From assembly GCA_002353585.1 (NCBI GenBank), contig DEJW01000043.1:1-40606 (forward strand): a stretch of DNA of 40,606 nt, read 5' to 3'. Source of the stretch: Prevotellaceae bacterium UBA2738. GTDB lineage: Bacteria > Bacteroidota > Bacteroidia > Bacteroidales > Bacteroidaceae. A program made the translations under genes and the position numbers. Below are positions 7,549 through 16,808 of this stretch, one piece after another. Numbering within the stretch: the first letter of the stretch is position 1; each line of letters opens with the position of its first letter. The notes beneath the pieces are model-generated. The model did no database searches and was not told where the DNA came from. It worked only from the letters and a program-made list of their open reading frames with translations.

Positions 7549-8469
7549 TTACTTGTTTACCTGGAACTTTGTCACACCGTTCTTGATGAAATCAACAATC
7601 TGATTTGCTGCTGCAAGACCTGCGTTGGTGTTAGCCTCAGCTGTCTGTGCACCCATCTTCTTAGGTGTAGAGAAGTAACGACCCTCGAACTTAGCGAAGT
7701 CTGCATCTGCATCAGGTTTGATGTCGGTGATGTACTTCAAATCCTCACGCTCTGCCATGAGTTTCAGGAGACCAGCCTCATCAATAACCTCCTTACGGGC
7801 GGTATTGATAAGTATTGCCTTCTTCTTCATCGTGTTGCAAAGGTCGTAGTTGATAGACTGCTTTGTCTCTGCTGTTGCAGGGATGTGGAGAGAAACGATA
7901 TCAGCCTGCTTGAAGAGCTCTGCCTGAGAAGCAACAGCCTTAACGCCAGACTTCTCGATAACCTCTGCTGGACAGAAAGCATCGTAAGCGATAACATTCA
8001 TGCCGAAGCCCTTTGCAATGCGAGCAACGTTGCGACCAACATTACCAAAAGCGAGAATACCGAGTGTCTTACCCATCAACTCGCTACCAGCCTTACCATT
8101 GTAGAAGTTACGAACTGTATAAACGAGAAGACCAAGAACGAGTTCAGCTACTGCATTAGCATTCTGACCTGGAGTATTCATTACCACAATGTTACGTGCT
8201 GTAGCAGCATCGAGGTCAACATTGTCGTAACCAGCACCTGCGCGAACTACAATCTTAAGATTCTTAGCTGCATCCATTACCTCTGCATCAATCTTGTCAG
8301 AACGGATAATGATAGCGTCAACGTCAGCTACAGCAGCAAGAAGCTGTGACTTCTCTGTATATTTCTCAAGAAGAGCGAGCTCAAAACCAGCCTTCTCAAT
8401 GATTTCCTTTATACCAGCTACAGCAGGAGCTGCAAATGGTTTTTCTGTTGCAATTAATACTTTTGCCAT
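7549..8469 (-). CDS. serA: D-3-phosphoglycerate dehydrogenase, short type with catalytic Lys
   Basis: Oxidises 3-phosphoglycerate to phosphohydroxypyruvate with NAD, the first step of serine synthesis. The 306 residues are a minimal two-domain 2-hydroxyacid dehydrogenase with no ACT regulatory domain. The NAD-binding turn is FGNVG (141-145), and the substrate/catalytic Arg225 lies in NTARKEVIDE. Where most relatives have TPH followed by a small loop, this protein has TPKKMGAQTAEA (268-279), so the general base His is replaced by Lys270 or Lys271. This matches the type IIIK phosphoglycerate dehydrogenases described from Entamoeba and some bacteria. The neighbouring serC makes the assignment secure. 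Confidence 0.93.
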   Translation of the reverse strand: MAKVLIATEKPFAAPAVAGIKEIIEKAGFELALLEKYTEKSQLLAAVADVDAIIIRSDKIDAEVMDAAKNLKIVVRAGAGYDNVDLDAATARNIVVMNTPGQNANAVAELVLGLLVYTVRNFYNGKAGSELMGKTLGILAFGNVGRNVARIAKGFGMNVIAYDAFCPAEVIEKSGVKAVASQAELFKQADIVSLHIPATAETKQSINYDLCNTMKKKAILINTARKEVIDEAGLLKLMAEREDLKYITDIKPDADADFAKFEGRYFSTPKKMGAQTAEANTNAGLAAANQIVDFIKNGVTKFQVNK

Positions 8470-8478
8470 TTTTTTTAG

Positions 8479-8536
8479 TTGAATGTTGAATGTTGAAAGT
8501 TGAAAGTCAGCTGGAAGTACTAAGTACTAAGTTGAG
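8479..8536. repeat. Heptad arrays upstream of serA
   Basis: Two TTGAATG and two TTGAAAG units run from 8479 to 8506. Two AGTACTA units and AGTTGAG follow at 8516-8536. Both arrays have a strict period of seven. They fill much of the serC-serA gap and end 10 bases before the serA start codon. Confidence 0.88.
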
Positions 8537-8579
8537 AGTGTACTATCCACTCTAATCTATCCACAGACTCTAAACCCTG

Positions 8580-8614
8580 AACTCTAAACTGTGAACTATG
8601 AATTATGAACTGAT
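8580..8614. repeat. Heptad array at the serC stop codon
   Basis: Five heptads run AACTCTA, AACTGTG, AACTATG, AATTATG and AACTGAT, ending at the serC stop (8614-8616). In the sense direction serC is followed by TCAGTTCATAATTCATAG. Nearly the same sense-strand word follows the kdsC stop at 37221-37242. Confidence 0.88.
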
Positions 8615-9681
8615 TAGTGCTTAGCCTCAAACTCCTTCATGCAAGCTACGAGAGCCTCACAGCCTTCGATAGACATAGCATTGTAGCAAGAAGCACGGAA
8701 ACCACCTACGTCACGATGGCCCTTGACACCAACCATACCCTTAGAGGTTGCGAAAGCGAGGAACTCATCCTGAAGATCCTGATACTCTGGCTTCAATACG
8801 AAGGTAAGGTTCATAAGTGAACGGCTATCTTCCTCTGCTGTACCAACGAAGAGTTTGTTGCGGTCTATCTCACCATAAACAATCTCTGCACGCTGCTTAG
8901 CGAGCTTATCCATAGCTACCACGCCACCATGAGCCTTGATGTAACGGAGGTTCATCAGAGCTGAGTAGATAGGTACTACAGGAGGAGTGTTGAACATAGA
9001 ACCCTTCTTAACGTGTGTACGATAGTCGAGCATAGTAGGAATCTGACGAGAAACCTTACCAAGAGCGTCTTCCTTAACGATAGCGAAGGTTACACCAGCC
9101 ATAGCGAGGTTCTTCTGTGCACCACCATAGATGAGAGCATACTTGCTAACGTCGATAGGACGAGAAAGGAAGTCTGATGACATATCAGCAATCAGTGGCA
9201 CTGGAGAGTCGATGTCATAACGCATCTCTGTTCCATAGATTGTATTGTTTGTTGTGATGTGCAGATAGTCTGCATCTGTAGGAATTGTATAGTTCTTTGG
9301 AATATATGTGAAGTTCTTGTCAGCAGAAGATGCAATCTCCACTACCTCACCAAACAGCTTAGCCTCTTTCTCAGCCTTTGTAGCCCAAACACCAGTGTTG
9401 AGGTATGCAGCCTTCTTCTCAAGGAAGTTGTAAGGGACCATACAGAACTCCAGCGATGCACCACCACCAAGGAATATAGTCTTATATCCCTCTGGAATGT
9501 CGAGGAGCTCCTTCATGAGAGCCTCTGCCTCATCAACTACTGGCTGGAAATTCTTTGCACGGTGGCTAATCTCCATAAGTGATAATCCTGAATTGTCAAA
9601 ATCAAGACATGCTGCAGCTGTCTGTTCAATAACCTCGCGTGGGAGAATTGATGGACCTGCATTAAAATTGTACTTCTTCAT
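8614..9681 (-). CDS. serC: Phosphoserine aminotransferase
   Basis: A class V pyridoxal-phosphate aminotransferase of 355 residues that converts phosphohydroxypyruvate and glutamate to phosphoserine, the second step of serine synthesis. The N-terminus YNFNAGPSILP is typical, as are LGGGASLEF, the cofactor Asp in IADMSSDF and the Schiff-base Lys190 in YGGAQKNL. The C-terminus has GHRDVGGFRASCYNA, which binds the substrate phosphate. The same enzyme usually also serves vitamin B6 synthesis (3-hydroxy-4-phosphohydroxythreonine). It is the first gene of the ser group, with a good promoter at 9771-9802. serA follows after 144 bases of heptad repeats. Confidence 0.97.
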   Translation of the reverse strand: MKKYNFNAGPSILPREVIEQTAAACLDFDNSGLSLMEISHRAKNFQPVVDEAEALMKELLDIPEGYKTIFLGGGASLEFCMVPYNFLEKKAAYLNTGVWATKAEKEAKLFGEVVEIASSADKNFTYIPKNYTIPTDADYLHITTNNTIYGTEMRYDIDSPVPLIADMSSDFLSRPIDVSKYALIYGGAQKNLAMAGVTFAIVKEDALGKVSRQIPTMLDYRTHVKKGSMFNTPPVVPIYSALMNLRYIKAHGGVVAMDKLAKQRAEIVYGEIDRNKLFVGTAEEDSRSLMNLTFVLKPEYQDLQDEFLAFATSKGMVGVKGHRDVGGFRASCYNAMSIEGCEALVACMKEFEAKH

Positions 9682-9770
9682 TTTTTTTATAATTAAAGTT
9701 TAATGTTTTTATATCCTTATCGTAAAGCATCCTGACTACTCTCAAAATAACCCAAGTCGCTTTTGCGTAG

Positions 9771-9802
9771 CAAAGGTAATAATTTTTTGCGATATAAACA
9801 AA
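9771..9802 (-). promoter_or_regulatory. serC promoter
   Basis: On the minus strand TTTG (9802-9799), a 20-base spacer and TACCTTTG (9778-9771) form a full Bacteroidota promoter. The start would be near 9765, giving a leader of about 84 bases with no clear riboswitch. Confidence 0.75.
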
Positions 9803-9856
9803 TAATGCCTTGCAAAATTAACTTTTGTACATATTTTTACCATTTTAGTGACGTTT

Positions 9857-10777
9857 TTATGCTAAAATCACTAATAAAGTTATCACCAATCCATAAATAA
9901 GTATATCTCTGGCTGTCATTCCGAGAACAGAATTGAGTGCCCTACCCTCTCCTATTCTCTTCATTTTTACGTAGGTTCCAATGTGGAAGAAATACACAAT
10001 GAAACAAAGTATCATATTGGCATTGGAAAAGCCAAACTCTATAAGTATCAGTACGAGAGCCAGAGGAACCAACATCATATACAGATATTCAGTAGCCTTC
10101 TTGCCTATCATCACCACTAAGGTGTTCTTTCCTGTAGCCTTATCGTTGTCTATGTCTCTGTAGTTGTTTACCAGCAGCAGACAGTCTATCACCATTCCTG
10201 TTGCAATGCCCAGAATCCATGGCATCAACGACCATTGCTGATAGTCATGGGGAACTATAACATAAGTGGTGCAAACCGTTGGTATTATACCAAAGAATAG
10301 CAACACCAACACATCGCCAAGTCCCAACTGTGCAAAGCAAATAGTATAGAGGAAGCAGAAAACGATACATGCTACACCAACAGCAATCAGTTCGTAGCCT
10401 CCATACAACACTAAAGGCAAACCAATAATGCAAGCGAGTAATGTGGTAAGTGCGATGGCTATCTTCATAGCTTTCAGTGTAACCCATCCCTGCTGGCATG
10501 CTCTCAGTGGTCCGAGTCGTTCCTCATTATCACGTTTCTTTACACAATCATAGTAGTCATTGATGAAATTGGCATCTATCTGCATGACAAAGGCAAAGAG
10601 GAAACAGAGCAATGCTGCTATCCATCCTCCATCAAGAAAGGTATCAGTTCCACACAAATGATAAGCATACGCACAACCCAGCATAACAGGCACTGCTGCA
10701 CCAGAAAGGGTCTTAGGACGTGCTGCCAGTATCCATGCTCTCAAAGAGTTTGTACGCATATTTATGTCAACTAACAT
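9857..10777 (-). CDS. menA: 1,4-dihydroxy-2-naphthoate polyprenyltransferase
   Basis: A UbiA-family membrane prenyltransferase of 306 residues with about eight or nine membrane segments. It attaches the polyprenyl chain to 1,4-dihydroxy-2-naphthoate in menaquinone synthesis. Both metal-diphosphate binding Asp motifs are present: NDYYDCVKKRD in the first half and YRDIDNDKATGK in the second. The N-terminal LRAWILAARPKTLSGAAVPV is typical of MenA. A second in-frame ATG at 10759 (MRTNSLRAW) fits the usual family start better than the first, so the protein may be six residues shorter. It follows the HD-domain gene by 6 bases. No other men genes are in the window. Confidence 0.9.
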   Translation of the reverse strand: MLVDINMRTNSLRAWILAARPKTLSGAAVPVMLGCAYAYHLCGTDTFLDGGWIAALLCFLFAFVMQIDANFINDYYDCVKKRDNEERLGPLRACQQGWVTLKAMKIAIALTTLLACIIGLPLVLYGGYELIAVGVACIVFCFLYTICFAQLGLGDVLVLLFFGIIPTVCTTYVIVPHDYQQWSLMPWILGIATGMVIDCLLLVNNYRDIDNDKATGKNTLVVMIGKKATEYLYMMLVPLALVLILIEFGFSNANMILCFIVYFFHIGTYVKMKRIGEGRALNSVLGMTARDILIYGLVITLLVILA

Positions 10778-10783
10778 AAATCT

Positions 10784-11410
10784 TTATTTTGAAGTCAGTT
10801 TTTCGTATATTCTCTCAAAGGTATTACGCAAATCAGCATCGCTTTTGATTATCTGCCGTAATTCTTTCAGATTCTGTTCGTTTGGCGAACCAGGAATCCA
10901 CAGATGTATATAGCCTACAGAGGAGTATTTCTTCTCCATGTGGTCACGAAAGCGTTCCCAGTGCTCTTCATGAGTCTTCTCTGGATAGTGCTCCAGTCCG
11001 TATTGCACAGTACGTTTGAAAACATTCTCTGGTTTTAGGTCTTTATCTGCTTCAGCAACAATCTTGCCATATATACTTCGAGGGGTACGAGATGAACTTG
11101 CACGATGGTCCTCAACAGCCTCTTTCATGATATTTATCTGCTGGGCTGAGAACCATTTCTCTAATCTCTTGTCAGCCTTCAGAATTTTTCCTGAAGTAAG
11201 ATGATGGATGGCTCGAGGTCCTTCCAAACCCAAGTCATGGTAAGCTGCAATAACATAAGCCATATCTTCATCTGCGCCAAGAGATTCAGCAAGAGAGACA
11301 GAGGCCTTGATGACATTGGTCACATGCTCCATGTTATGTGCAGCATCAAAAGATGCATAACGTGGAAGAATGTTGCGCTCTATAAATGACATAAGTTCGA
11401 GATTTACCAT
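10784..11410 (-). CDS. HD-domain protein, probable phosphohydrolase
   Basis: A 208-residue soluble protein with an HD-type metal site: HNMEHVTNV (His-x-x-x-His) near residue 25, AAYHDLGLEG (the His-Asp pair) near 55, a following IHHLTSG and a later VEDHRAS. It resembles small HD hydrolases whose substrates are unknown; some act on nucleotides. It is sandwiched between dapA and menA on the same strand, with only 6 bases to menA, but the neighbours do not suggest a common pathway. No regulatory or membrane domain is attached. The product name should stay general. Confidence 0.75.
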   Translation of the reverse strand: MVNLELMSFIERNILPRYASFDAAHNMEHVTNVIKASVSLAESLGADEDMAYVIAAYHDLGLEGPRAIHHLTSGKILKADKRLEKWFSAQQINIMKEAVEDHRASSSRTPRSIYGKIVAEADKDLKPENVFKRTVQYGLEHYPEKTHEEHWERFRDHMEKKYSSVGYIHLWIPGSPNEQNLKELRQIIKSDADLRNTFERIYEKLTSK

Positions 11411-11434
11411 CGTCGCCCTTTTATCAATCTATAA

Positions 11435-11500
11435 CTTCAGTTCTTTTTAGCCTTTTACAGCATCAGTTCTTTTAGTCTTTTACAACTTTAACTCTTTCAG
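11435..11500. repeat. 25-26 bp repeat across the dapA stop codon (3 units)
   Basis: Copies begin at 11435, 11461 and 11486 on the plus strand. In the sense direction the gene ends AAAGAGTTAAAGTTGTAA. The next copy reads AAAGAACTGATGCTGTAA and the third AAAGAACTGAAGTTATAG. They encode KELKL-stop, KELML-stop and KELKL-stop. The second copy is in a shifted frame relative to dapA, and the third is back in frame but past the stop. Confidence 0.88.
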
Positions 11501-12364
11501 TACAGCAGAAATCTTCTGTTTTGTTGTGAGACGGGTTGGTACCAAAGGCAAACGGAGAACATTCTTCAGAAGTCCCATCTCACTCATCAATGCCTTTACG
11601 CCAGCAGGGTTGCCATCAACGAAAAGAAGGCTGTAGAGTTCAGTGAACTTATGGTGTATCTTCTGTGCATGACCAAACTCGCCATTAAACTCCAGACGAA
11701 TCATACGAGAGAACTCCTTAGGCAGGGCATTACCTATTACTGAGATAACACCTACTGCTCCTGTAGCTATCATGTGGAAAGTAATAGCATCATCACCTGA
11801 GAGCACCTCAAAGTCTGCAGGCTTGTTCTTTATTATCTCATCCACCTGTTCTATAGAACCAGAAGCCTCCTTGATAGCAACAATATTGTCGCAATCGTTA
11901 GCAAGGCGACAAGTTGTCTCAGGTTTGAGGTTAATACCTGTGCGTCCAGGTACATTATATAATACTACAGGGAGTTTCGTAGCATTGGCAATAGCCTTAA
12001 AGTGCTGGTACAATCCCTCCTGAGAAGGTTTGTTGTAATAAGGACAAACAGAGAGCAGACCGTCAATACCACTCATGTCGTATGTCTTACACATATTGAC
12101 CACAGCAGCAGTATTGTTACCACCACAGCCCATCAGCAGAGGCACTCTTCCTGCTACCTGCTTAACAATGAACTGCTTAACCTTATAATGCTCCTCTTCA
12201 GATAAGCATGGGGTCTCGCCTGTTGTAGCCAGGATACACAAGAAGTCTGCACCATTACTCAACTGATATTCTATGACTGAAGCCAGAGATTCGTAATCGA
12301 TACTTCCGTCCTCATTGAATGGAGTAACTAAGGCAATACCTAATCCTCTAAATATATTCTGCAT
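11480..12364 (-). CDS. dapA: 4-hydroxy-tetrahydrodipicolinate synthase
   Basis: Condenses pyruvate with aspartate semialdehyde, the first committed step to diaminopimelate and lysine. The 294 residues show the expected TIM-barrel aldolase features: TTGETP (47-52) with the Thr pair of the proton relay, Tyr136 in VVLYNVPGRTG, and the Schiff-base Lys165 in AIKEASG. It lies 38 bases after carB on the same strand and is probably read from the same transcript. The last codons (KELKL-stop) are repeated twice downstream in a tandem array of 25-26 bases. Confidence 0.97.
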   Translation of the reverse strand: MQNIFRGLGIALVTPFNEDGSIDYESLASVIEYQLSNGADFLCILATTGETPCLSEEEHYKVKQFIVKQVAGRVPLLMGCGGNNTAAVVNMCKTYDMSGIDGLLSVCPYYNKPSQEGLYQHFKAIANATKLPVVLYNVPGRTGINLKPETTCRLANDCDNIVAIKEASGSIEQVDEIIKNKPADFEVLSGDDAITFHMIATGAVGVISVIGNALPKEFSRMIRLEFNGEFGHAQKIHHKFTELYSLLFVDGNPAGVKALMSEMGLLKNVLRLPLVPTRLTTKQKISAVLKELKL

Positions 12365-12402
12365 AATAAAAGTTATATTTTCAAATTATCAATCAAGAAA
12401 AC

Positions 12403-15400
12403 TTATTTATAATCCTGCCAAGGTTTTATGGCAATCTCATCCAGAGGTTGTGTGCAGAAAGCATTTATGAATGCACTTGCCAATCTGCTATTGGTGATAA
12501 GTGGAATATTCAGGTCTATTGCTGCACGACGAATCTTATATCCGTTGTCAAGTTCTGAAACAGTCAGGTCCTTTGGTATGTTTACCACCATATCTATCTC
12601 CTTGTTGTGCAGCATCTCCAGAGCCTGTGGTTTTCCTTCTTCTGAAGGCCAGTAAACCTGAGTGCTTGGAATACCGTTATCACAAAGGAACTTATAGGTT
12701 CCAGTAGTAGCATACAGATTATAGCCATGTTCCACAAGTTGTTTTGCAGCATCCAGCATCTCAGCCTTCTGTTTTGTAGAACCTGTAGAGAGCAGTATAT
12801 TCTTCTCAGGAATGCGATATCCTACTGAAAGCATTGCCTTCAAGATAGCGCAACTGGTGTCATTACCTATACATCCCACCTCACCTGTTGAAGCCATATC
12901 TACACCCAGCACTGGGTCGGCCTTCTGCAGACGATTGAATGAAAACTGGCTTGCCTTGATGCCAACATAATCCAGGTCGAAAAGGTTCTTGTCAGGCTTC
13001 TCAAACGGCACATTCAGCATTATCTTTGTGGCAAGGTCTATAAAGTTCAGTTTCAGCACCTTGCTGACAAATGGGAACGAACGTGAGGCTCTGAGGTTGG
13101 TCTCAATAACCAGGATATCATTATCCTTAGCCATATACTGGCAGTTGAATGGTCCTGATATATGTAGTTCCTTAGCTATCTGCTTTGTTATTCGTTTGAT
13201 ACGGCGAACGGTTTCTACATAAAGCTTCTGAGGAGGGAACTGAAGTGTTGCATCACCAGAGTGTACTCCAGCAAATTCCACATGCTCAGATATAGCATAG
13301 GCAACAATCTCGCCATCCTTTGCCACACCGTCGAAGTCTATCTCCTTAGCGTGCTCTATGAACTTAGACACCACCACTGGGTGCTCGGCACTCACATTGG
13401 CAGCAAGCTGAAGGAATTTCTCCAGTTCTTCTCTGTTAGAGCAGACATTCATTGCAGCACCAGAAAGAACGTATGAAGGACGAACCAATACAGGGAAACC
13501 CACACGATCTATGAAGGCATTCATATCTTCCATAGAGGTAAGGGCAGCCCACTCTGGCTGGTCTACACCTATACGGTTAAGCATAGCCGAGAACTGGGCA
13601 CGATCCTCACAGTTGTCAATATCCTTAGCAGGTGTACCAAGAATAGGCACATTCTCAGCATCCAGACGCATAGCGAGGTTGTTAGGTATCTGTCCGCCTG
13701 TAGAAATGATTACACCATAAGGCATCTCCAAATCCAGAATGTCCATCACCCTCTCAAATGTGAGTTCGTCAAAATAGAGACGGTCACACATATCATAATC
13801 CGTTGACACAGTCTCTGGATTATAGTTTATCATGACAGAGCGATAACCCTGCTTGCGGATGGTGTTAAGAGCCTGCACACCACACCAGTCAAACTCCACA
13901 CTTGAACCAATGCGATAAGCTCCTGAGCCAAGTACTACGATAGACTTCTTGTCATTCTCGTACTTTATATCATGATTTATTCCTGCATAGGTAACATAGA
14001 GGTAGTTGGTCTGTGCAGGATACTCTGCAGCAAGGGTATCAATCTGTTTTACAACAGGGGTAATACCATAGCTCTTACGCAGAGAACGGATGGCAAGAAT
14101 AGCCTTATGCATATTGCCAAGTTCCTTCTGTAGTCCTACTGCACGGGCTATCTGGAAATCAGTAAAGCCATATACCTTGGCTGTGCGCAGAAGTTCCTTG
14201 TCGAGCACATTGACAGAAGTGCATCTGTCGAGTTCGTCGTCAATATCCACGATATGCTGCAACTTCTCAAGGAACCAGAGGTCTATCTTGGTCATCTCGT
14301 GAATCTGCTGCACATTGAATATCTTACGTTTCAGGGCCTTAGCTATGACGAAGATTCGCTTATCTGTAGGAGCCTTGAGGGCACCTTCTATGTCGTCTAT
14401 CTGCAACACCTTGTTCTCCACAAAGCCGTGCATTCCCTGACCAATCATACGAAGGCCCTTCTGTATTGCCTCCTCGAAATTACGGCCTATTGCCATAACC
14501 TCGCCAACAGACTTCATTGAAGAACCCAGTTCCCTATCTACTCCGCGGAACTTAGACAAATCCCAGCGAGGTATCTTACATACCACATAATCGAGGGCTG
14601 GTTCGAAGAATGCTGATGTAGTCTTGGTAACAGAATTCTTCAGTTCGAACAATCCGTAACCCATACCGAGTTTTGCTGCTACGAAGGCGAGAGGATAGCC
14701 TGTTGCCTTAGATGCAAGGGCAGAAGAACGGCTGAGTCGTGCATTCACCTCGATAACTCTATAGTCCTCAGACTGTGGGTCGAAGGCATACTGCACGTTA
14801 CACTCTCCCACTATACCGATGTGACGGATTATCTTGATAGCAAGAGCACGAAGCTTGTGATACTCTGAGTTGGTGAGGGTCTGTGAAGGAGCTATGACGA
14901 TAGACTCGCCAGTGTGTATGCCCAGAGGGTCGAAGTTCTCCATGTTACAAACCGTTATACAGTTGTCATAACGGTCGCGAACTACCTCATACTCAATCTC
15001 TTTCCAACCCTTGAGTGATTTCTCGACAAGCACCTGTGGAGAGAATGAGAAAGCTTTCTCGGCGAGTTTGTCAAGTTCCTCTTCATTATCACAGAAACCA
15101 GACCCCAGTCCACCAAGAGCGTAAGCAGCACGAATGATGACTGGATAGCCCAGTTCTGCAGCAGCCTTGCGGGCATCAGCTATATTCTCTACAGCGTGCG
15201 ACTTAATGGTCTTGACACCTATCTCGTCAAGTTTCTCTACGAAGAGCTCGCGGTCCTCCGTATCCATGATAGCCTGGACTGGGGTACCTAACACGCGTAC
15301 ATTATATTTATCTAATACTCCAGACTGATAAAGTTCCACACCACAGTTGAGGGCTGTCTGTCCACCAAAGGCAAGCAGAATGCCGTCTGGCTTCTCTTCC

Positions 15401-15633
15401 TTTATTACTCGCTCTACGAAATATGGCTGTACAGGCAGGAAGTAAACTTTGTCAGCAACTCCTTCTGATGTTTGTACTGTTGCGATATTTGGGTTTATCA
15501 GCACTGTCTCGATGCCTTCTTCGCGCAATGCCTTCAGTGCTTGTGAACCTGAATAGTCAAACTCACCAGCCTCGCCTATCTTTAATGCGCCAGAACCCAG
15601 CAGCAGAACCTTTTTTATACTTTCGTCTTTCAT
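12403..15633 (-). CDS. carB: Carbamoyl-phosphate synthase large subunit
   Basis: Makes carbamoyl phosphate from bicarbonate, ammonia and two ATP for pyrimidines and arginine. The 1076 residues hold the usual two ATP-grasp halves. Each begins with a VLGSGALKIGEAGEFDYSG- or VLGSGAYRIGSSVEFDWCG-type segment, and each has the ATP-binding ALGGLGSG or its counterpart and the ENEVNARLSRSS-type metal site (here VIEVNARLSRSS and VIETNLRASRSF). A C-terminal MGS-like allosteric domain follows from about residue 930. The gene lies 36 bases after carA. The length is normal and the frame is intact. Confidence 0.98.
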   Translation of the reverse strand: MKDESIKKVLLLGSGALKIGEAGEFDYSGSQALKALREEGIETVLINPNIATVQTSEGVADKVYFLPVQPYFVERVIKEEKPDGILLAFGGQTALNCGVELYQSGVLDKYNVRVLGTPVQAIMDTEDRELFVEKLDEIGVKTIKSHAVENIADARKAAAELGYPVIIRAAYALGGLGSGFCDNEEELDKLAEKAFSFSPQVLVEKSLKGWKEIEYEVVRDRYDNCITVCNMENFDPLGIHTGESIVIAPSQTLTNSEYHKLRALAIKIIRHIGIVGECNVQYAFDPQSEDYRVIEVNARLSRSSALASKATGYPLAFVAAKLGMGYGLFELKNSVTKTTSAFFEPALDYVVCKIPRWDLSKFRGVDRELGSSMKSVGEVMAIGRNFEEAIQKGLRMIGQGMHGFVENKVLQIDDIEGALKAPTDKRIFVIAKALKRKIFNVQQIHEMTKIDLWFLEKLQHIVDIDDELDRCTSVNVLDKELLRTAKVYGFTDFQIARAVGLQKELGNMHKAILAIRSLRKSYGITPVVKQIDTLAAEYPAQTNYLYVTYAGINHDIKYENDKKSIVVLGSGAYRIGSSVEFDWCGVQALNTIRKQGYRSVMINYNPETVSTDYDMCDRLYFDELTFERVMDILDLEMPYGVIISTGGQIPNNLAMRLDAENVPILGTPAKDIDNCEDRAQFSAMLNRIGVDQPEWAALTSMEDMNAFIDRVGFPVLVRPSYVLSGAAMNVCSNREELEKFLQLAANVSAEHPVVVSKFIEHAKEIDFDGVAKDGEIVAYAISEHVEFAGVHSGDATLQFPPQKLYVETVRRIKRITKQIAKELHISGPFNCQYMAKDNDILVIETNLRASRSFPFVSKVLKLNFIDLATKIMLNVPFEKPDKNLFDLDYVGIKASQFSFNRLQKADPVLGVDMASTGEVGCIGNDTSCAILKAMLSVGYRIPEKNILLSTGSTKQKAEMLDAAKQLVEHGYNLYATTGTYKFLCDNGIPSTQVYWPSEEGKPQALEMLHNKEIDMVVNIPKDLTVSELDNGYKIRRAAIDLNIPLITNSRLASAFINAFCTQPLDEIAIKPWQDYK

Positions 15634-15669
15634 TGTTACGACTTTAGCAATTTCTCTTTTTTTCCTTAA

Positions 15670-16767
15670 TTACAAGCTCTCAACAAACTTGTCAAACATA
15701 AACTCTGTATCTACAGGACCAGAGCAAGCCTCTGGGTGGAACTGACTTGAGAACCAAGGTTTGGTCTTGTGTCTTATTCCCTCGTTAGAACCGTCATTCA
15801 TATTCACGAACAGCTCTTCCCAATCCTCACCCAGCGTTGAGGCATCAACAGCATAACCATGATTCTGTGATGTTACGAAACACTTGTCTGTGCCTACCAT
15901 CCTTACTGGCTGGTTATGAGAACGGTGACCGTATTTCAGCTTGTAAATCTTAGCACCAGCAGCCTTAGACAGCAACTGGTTACCCATACATATACCACAT
16001 ATAGGTTTGTCGCTCTTCTCCATCTGCTTGCGGATTATCTTTACTGCATCCTCACACATGTCTGGGTCGCCAGGACCATTAGCGAGGAACAGACCGTCAA
16101 ACTCCATATCTGTGTAGTCATAGTTCCATGGCACACGAACCACTTCGCATCCTCTGTTTATGAGGCAACGGATGATGTTTGCCTTCACACCACAATCCAC
16201 AAGCACCACCTTCTTGGCTTTCTTGCCTGCTGGCACACTGCCCTCGGCTGGCTGATAAGTGATAATTTCCTTGACTGACACCTGATCCACGAAATTTACT
16301 CCTGCATAGTTAGCCTCAGGAATATTGTCTGGTTCGTCATCGAAGAGAATCTTGCCCATCATCACACCATGCTCTCGCAAAACCTTGGTCAGTTCGCGGG
16401 TATCAATGCCTGTGATGCCTGGCACCTGTTCTCTTTTCAACCAGTCGGCAAGGCTTTCCTTAGCGTTCCAGTGGCTGTATTTGGTGCTGTAGTCAGCAAC
16501 GATTATTGCTGAGGCATATATCTTGTCGCTCTCCATAAAGGTAGGCAAGCCATTCTTCTCAAAGGTGAAAGGAGGCACACCATAGTTGCCAACGAGCGGA
16601 TATGTAAGTACCATCAACTGCCCTGCATACGAAGGGTCAGTAAGGCTTTCTGGGTAACCCATCATAGCAGTATTGAAGACTACTTCGCCTGCAACGGGTT
16701 TGTCATAACCAAAGGACTTTCCATGAAATTTAGTCCCGTCTTGTAGTAACAAAGTTACGTTTCTCAT
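15670..16767 (-). CDS. carA: Carbamoyl-phosphate synthase small subunit
   Basis: The glutamine amidotransferase subunit that feeds ammonia through a tunnel to CarB. The 365 residues have the CPSase small-chain N-terminal domain (NTAMMGYPESLTDPSYAGQ) and a class I amidotransferase domain with Cys260 in GICMGNQLL and His344/Glu346 in FHPEACSGP. The common GICLGHQ is GICMGNQ here, so the His after the nucleophile is Asn. It lies 41 bases after glmS and 36 before carB on the same strand. No arginine or pyrimidine attenuator was recognised in the short gap upstream, which suggests it depends on transcription from glmS. Confidence 0.98.
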   Translation of the reverse strand: MRNVTLLLQDGTKFHGKSFGYDKPVAGEVVFNTAMMGYPESLTDPSYAGQLMVLTYPLVGNYGVPPFTFEKNGLPTFMESDKIYASAIIVADYSTKYSHWNAKESLADWLKREQVPGITGIDTRELTKVLREHGVMMGKILFDDEPDNIPEANYAGVNFVDQVSVKEIITYQPAEGSVPAGKKAKKVVLVDCGVKANIIRCLINRGCEVVRVPWNYDYTDMEFDGLFLANGPGDPDMCEDAVKIIRKQMEKSDKPICGICMGNQLLSKAAGAKIYKLKYGHRSHNQPVRMVGTDKCFVTSQNHGYAVDASTLGEDWEELFVNMNDGSNEGIRHKTKPWFSSQFHPEACSGPVDTEFMFDKFVESL

Positions 16768-16808
16768 TCTTATGAATTCTTCTGTCGTTATTTCGTTTTC
16801 TCTCTGTC

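Noticed and set aside
7510..8349. Long plus-strand open frame of 279 codons
   Set aside because: It lies opposite serA, is rich in Cys, Leu and Ser in the way shadows of this codon use are, and has no family features. serA is certain.
9682..9765. Riboswitch in the serC leader
   Set aside because: The leader is short and AT-rich without a conserved core that I recognise. No other leader in the window showed one either.
9845..9874. Inverted TTAGTGA/TCACTAA at the menA stop as a terminator
   Set aside because: It is followed by AAATGG rather than T residues, and the loop is long. It may be chance.
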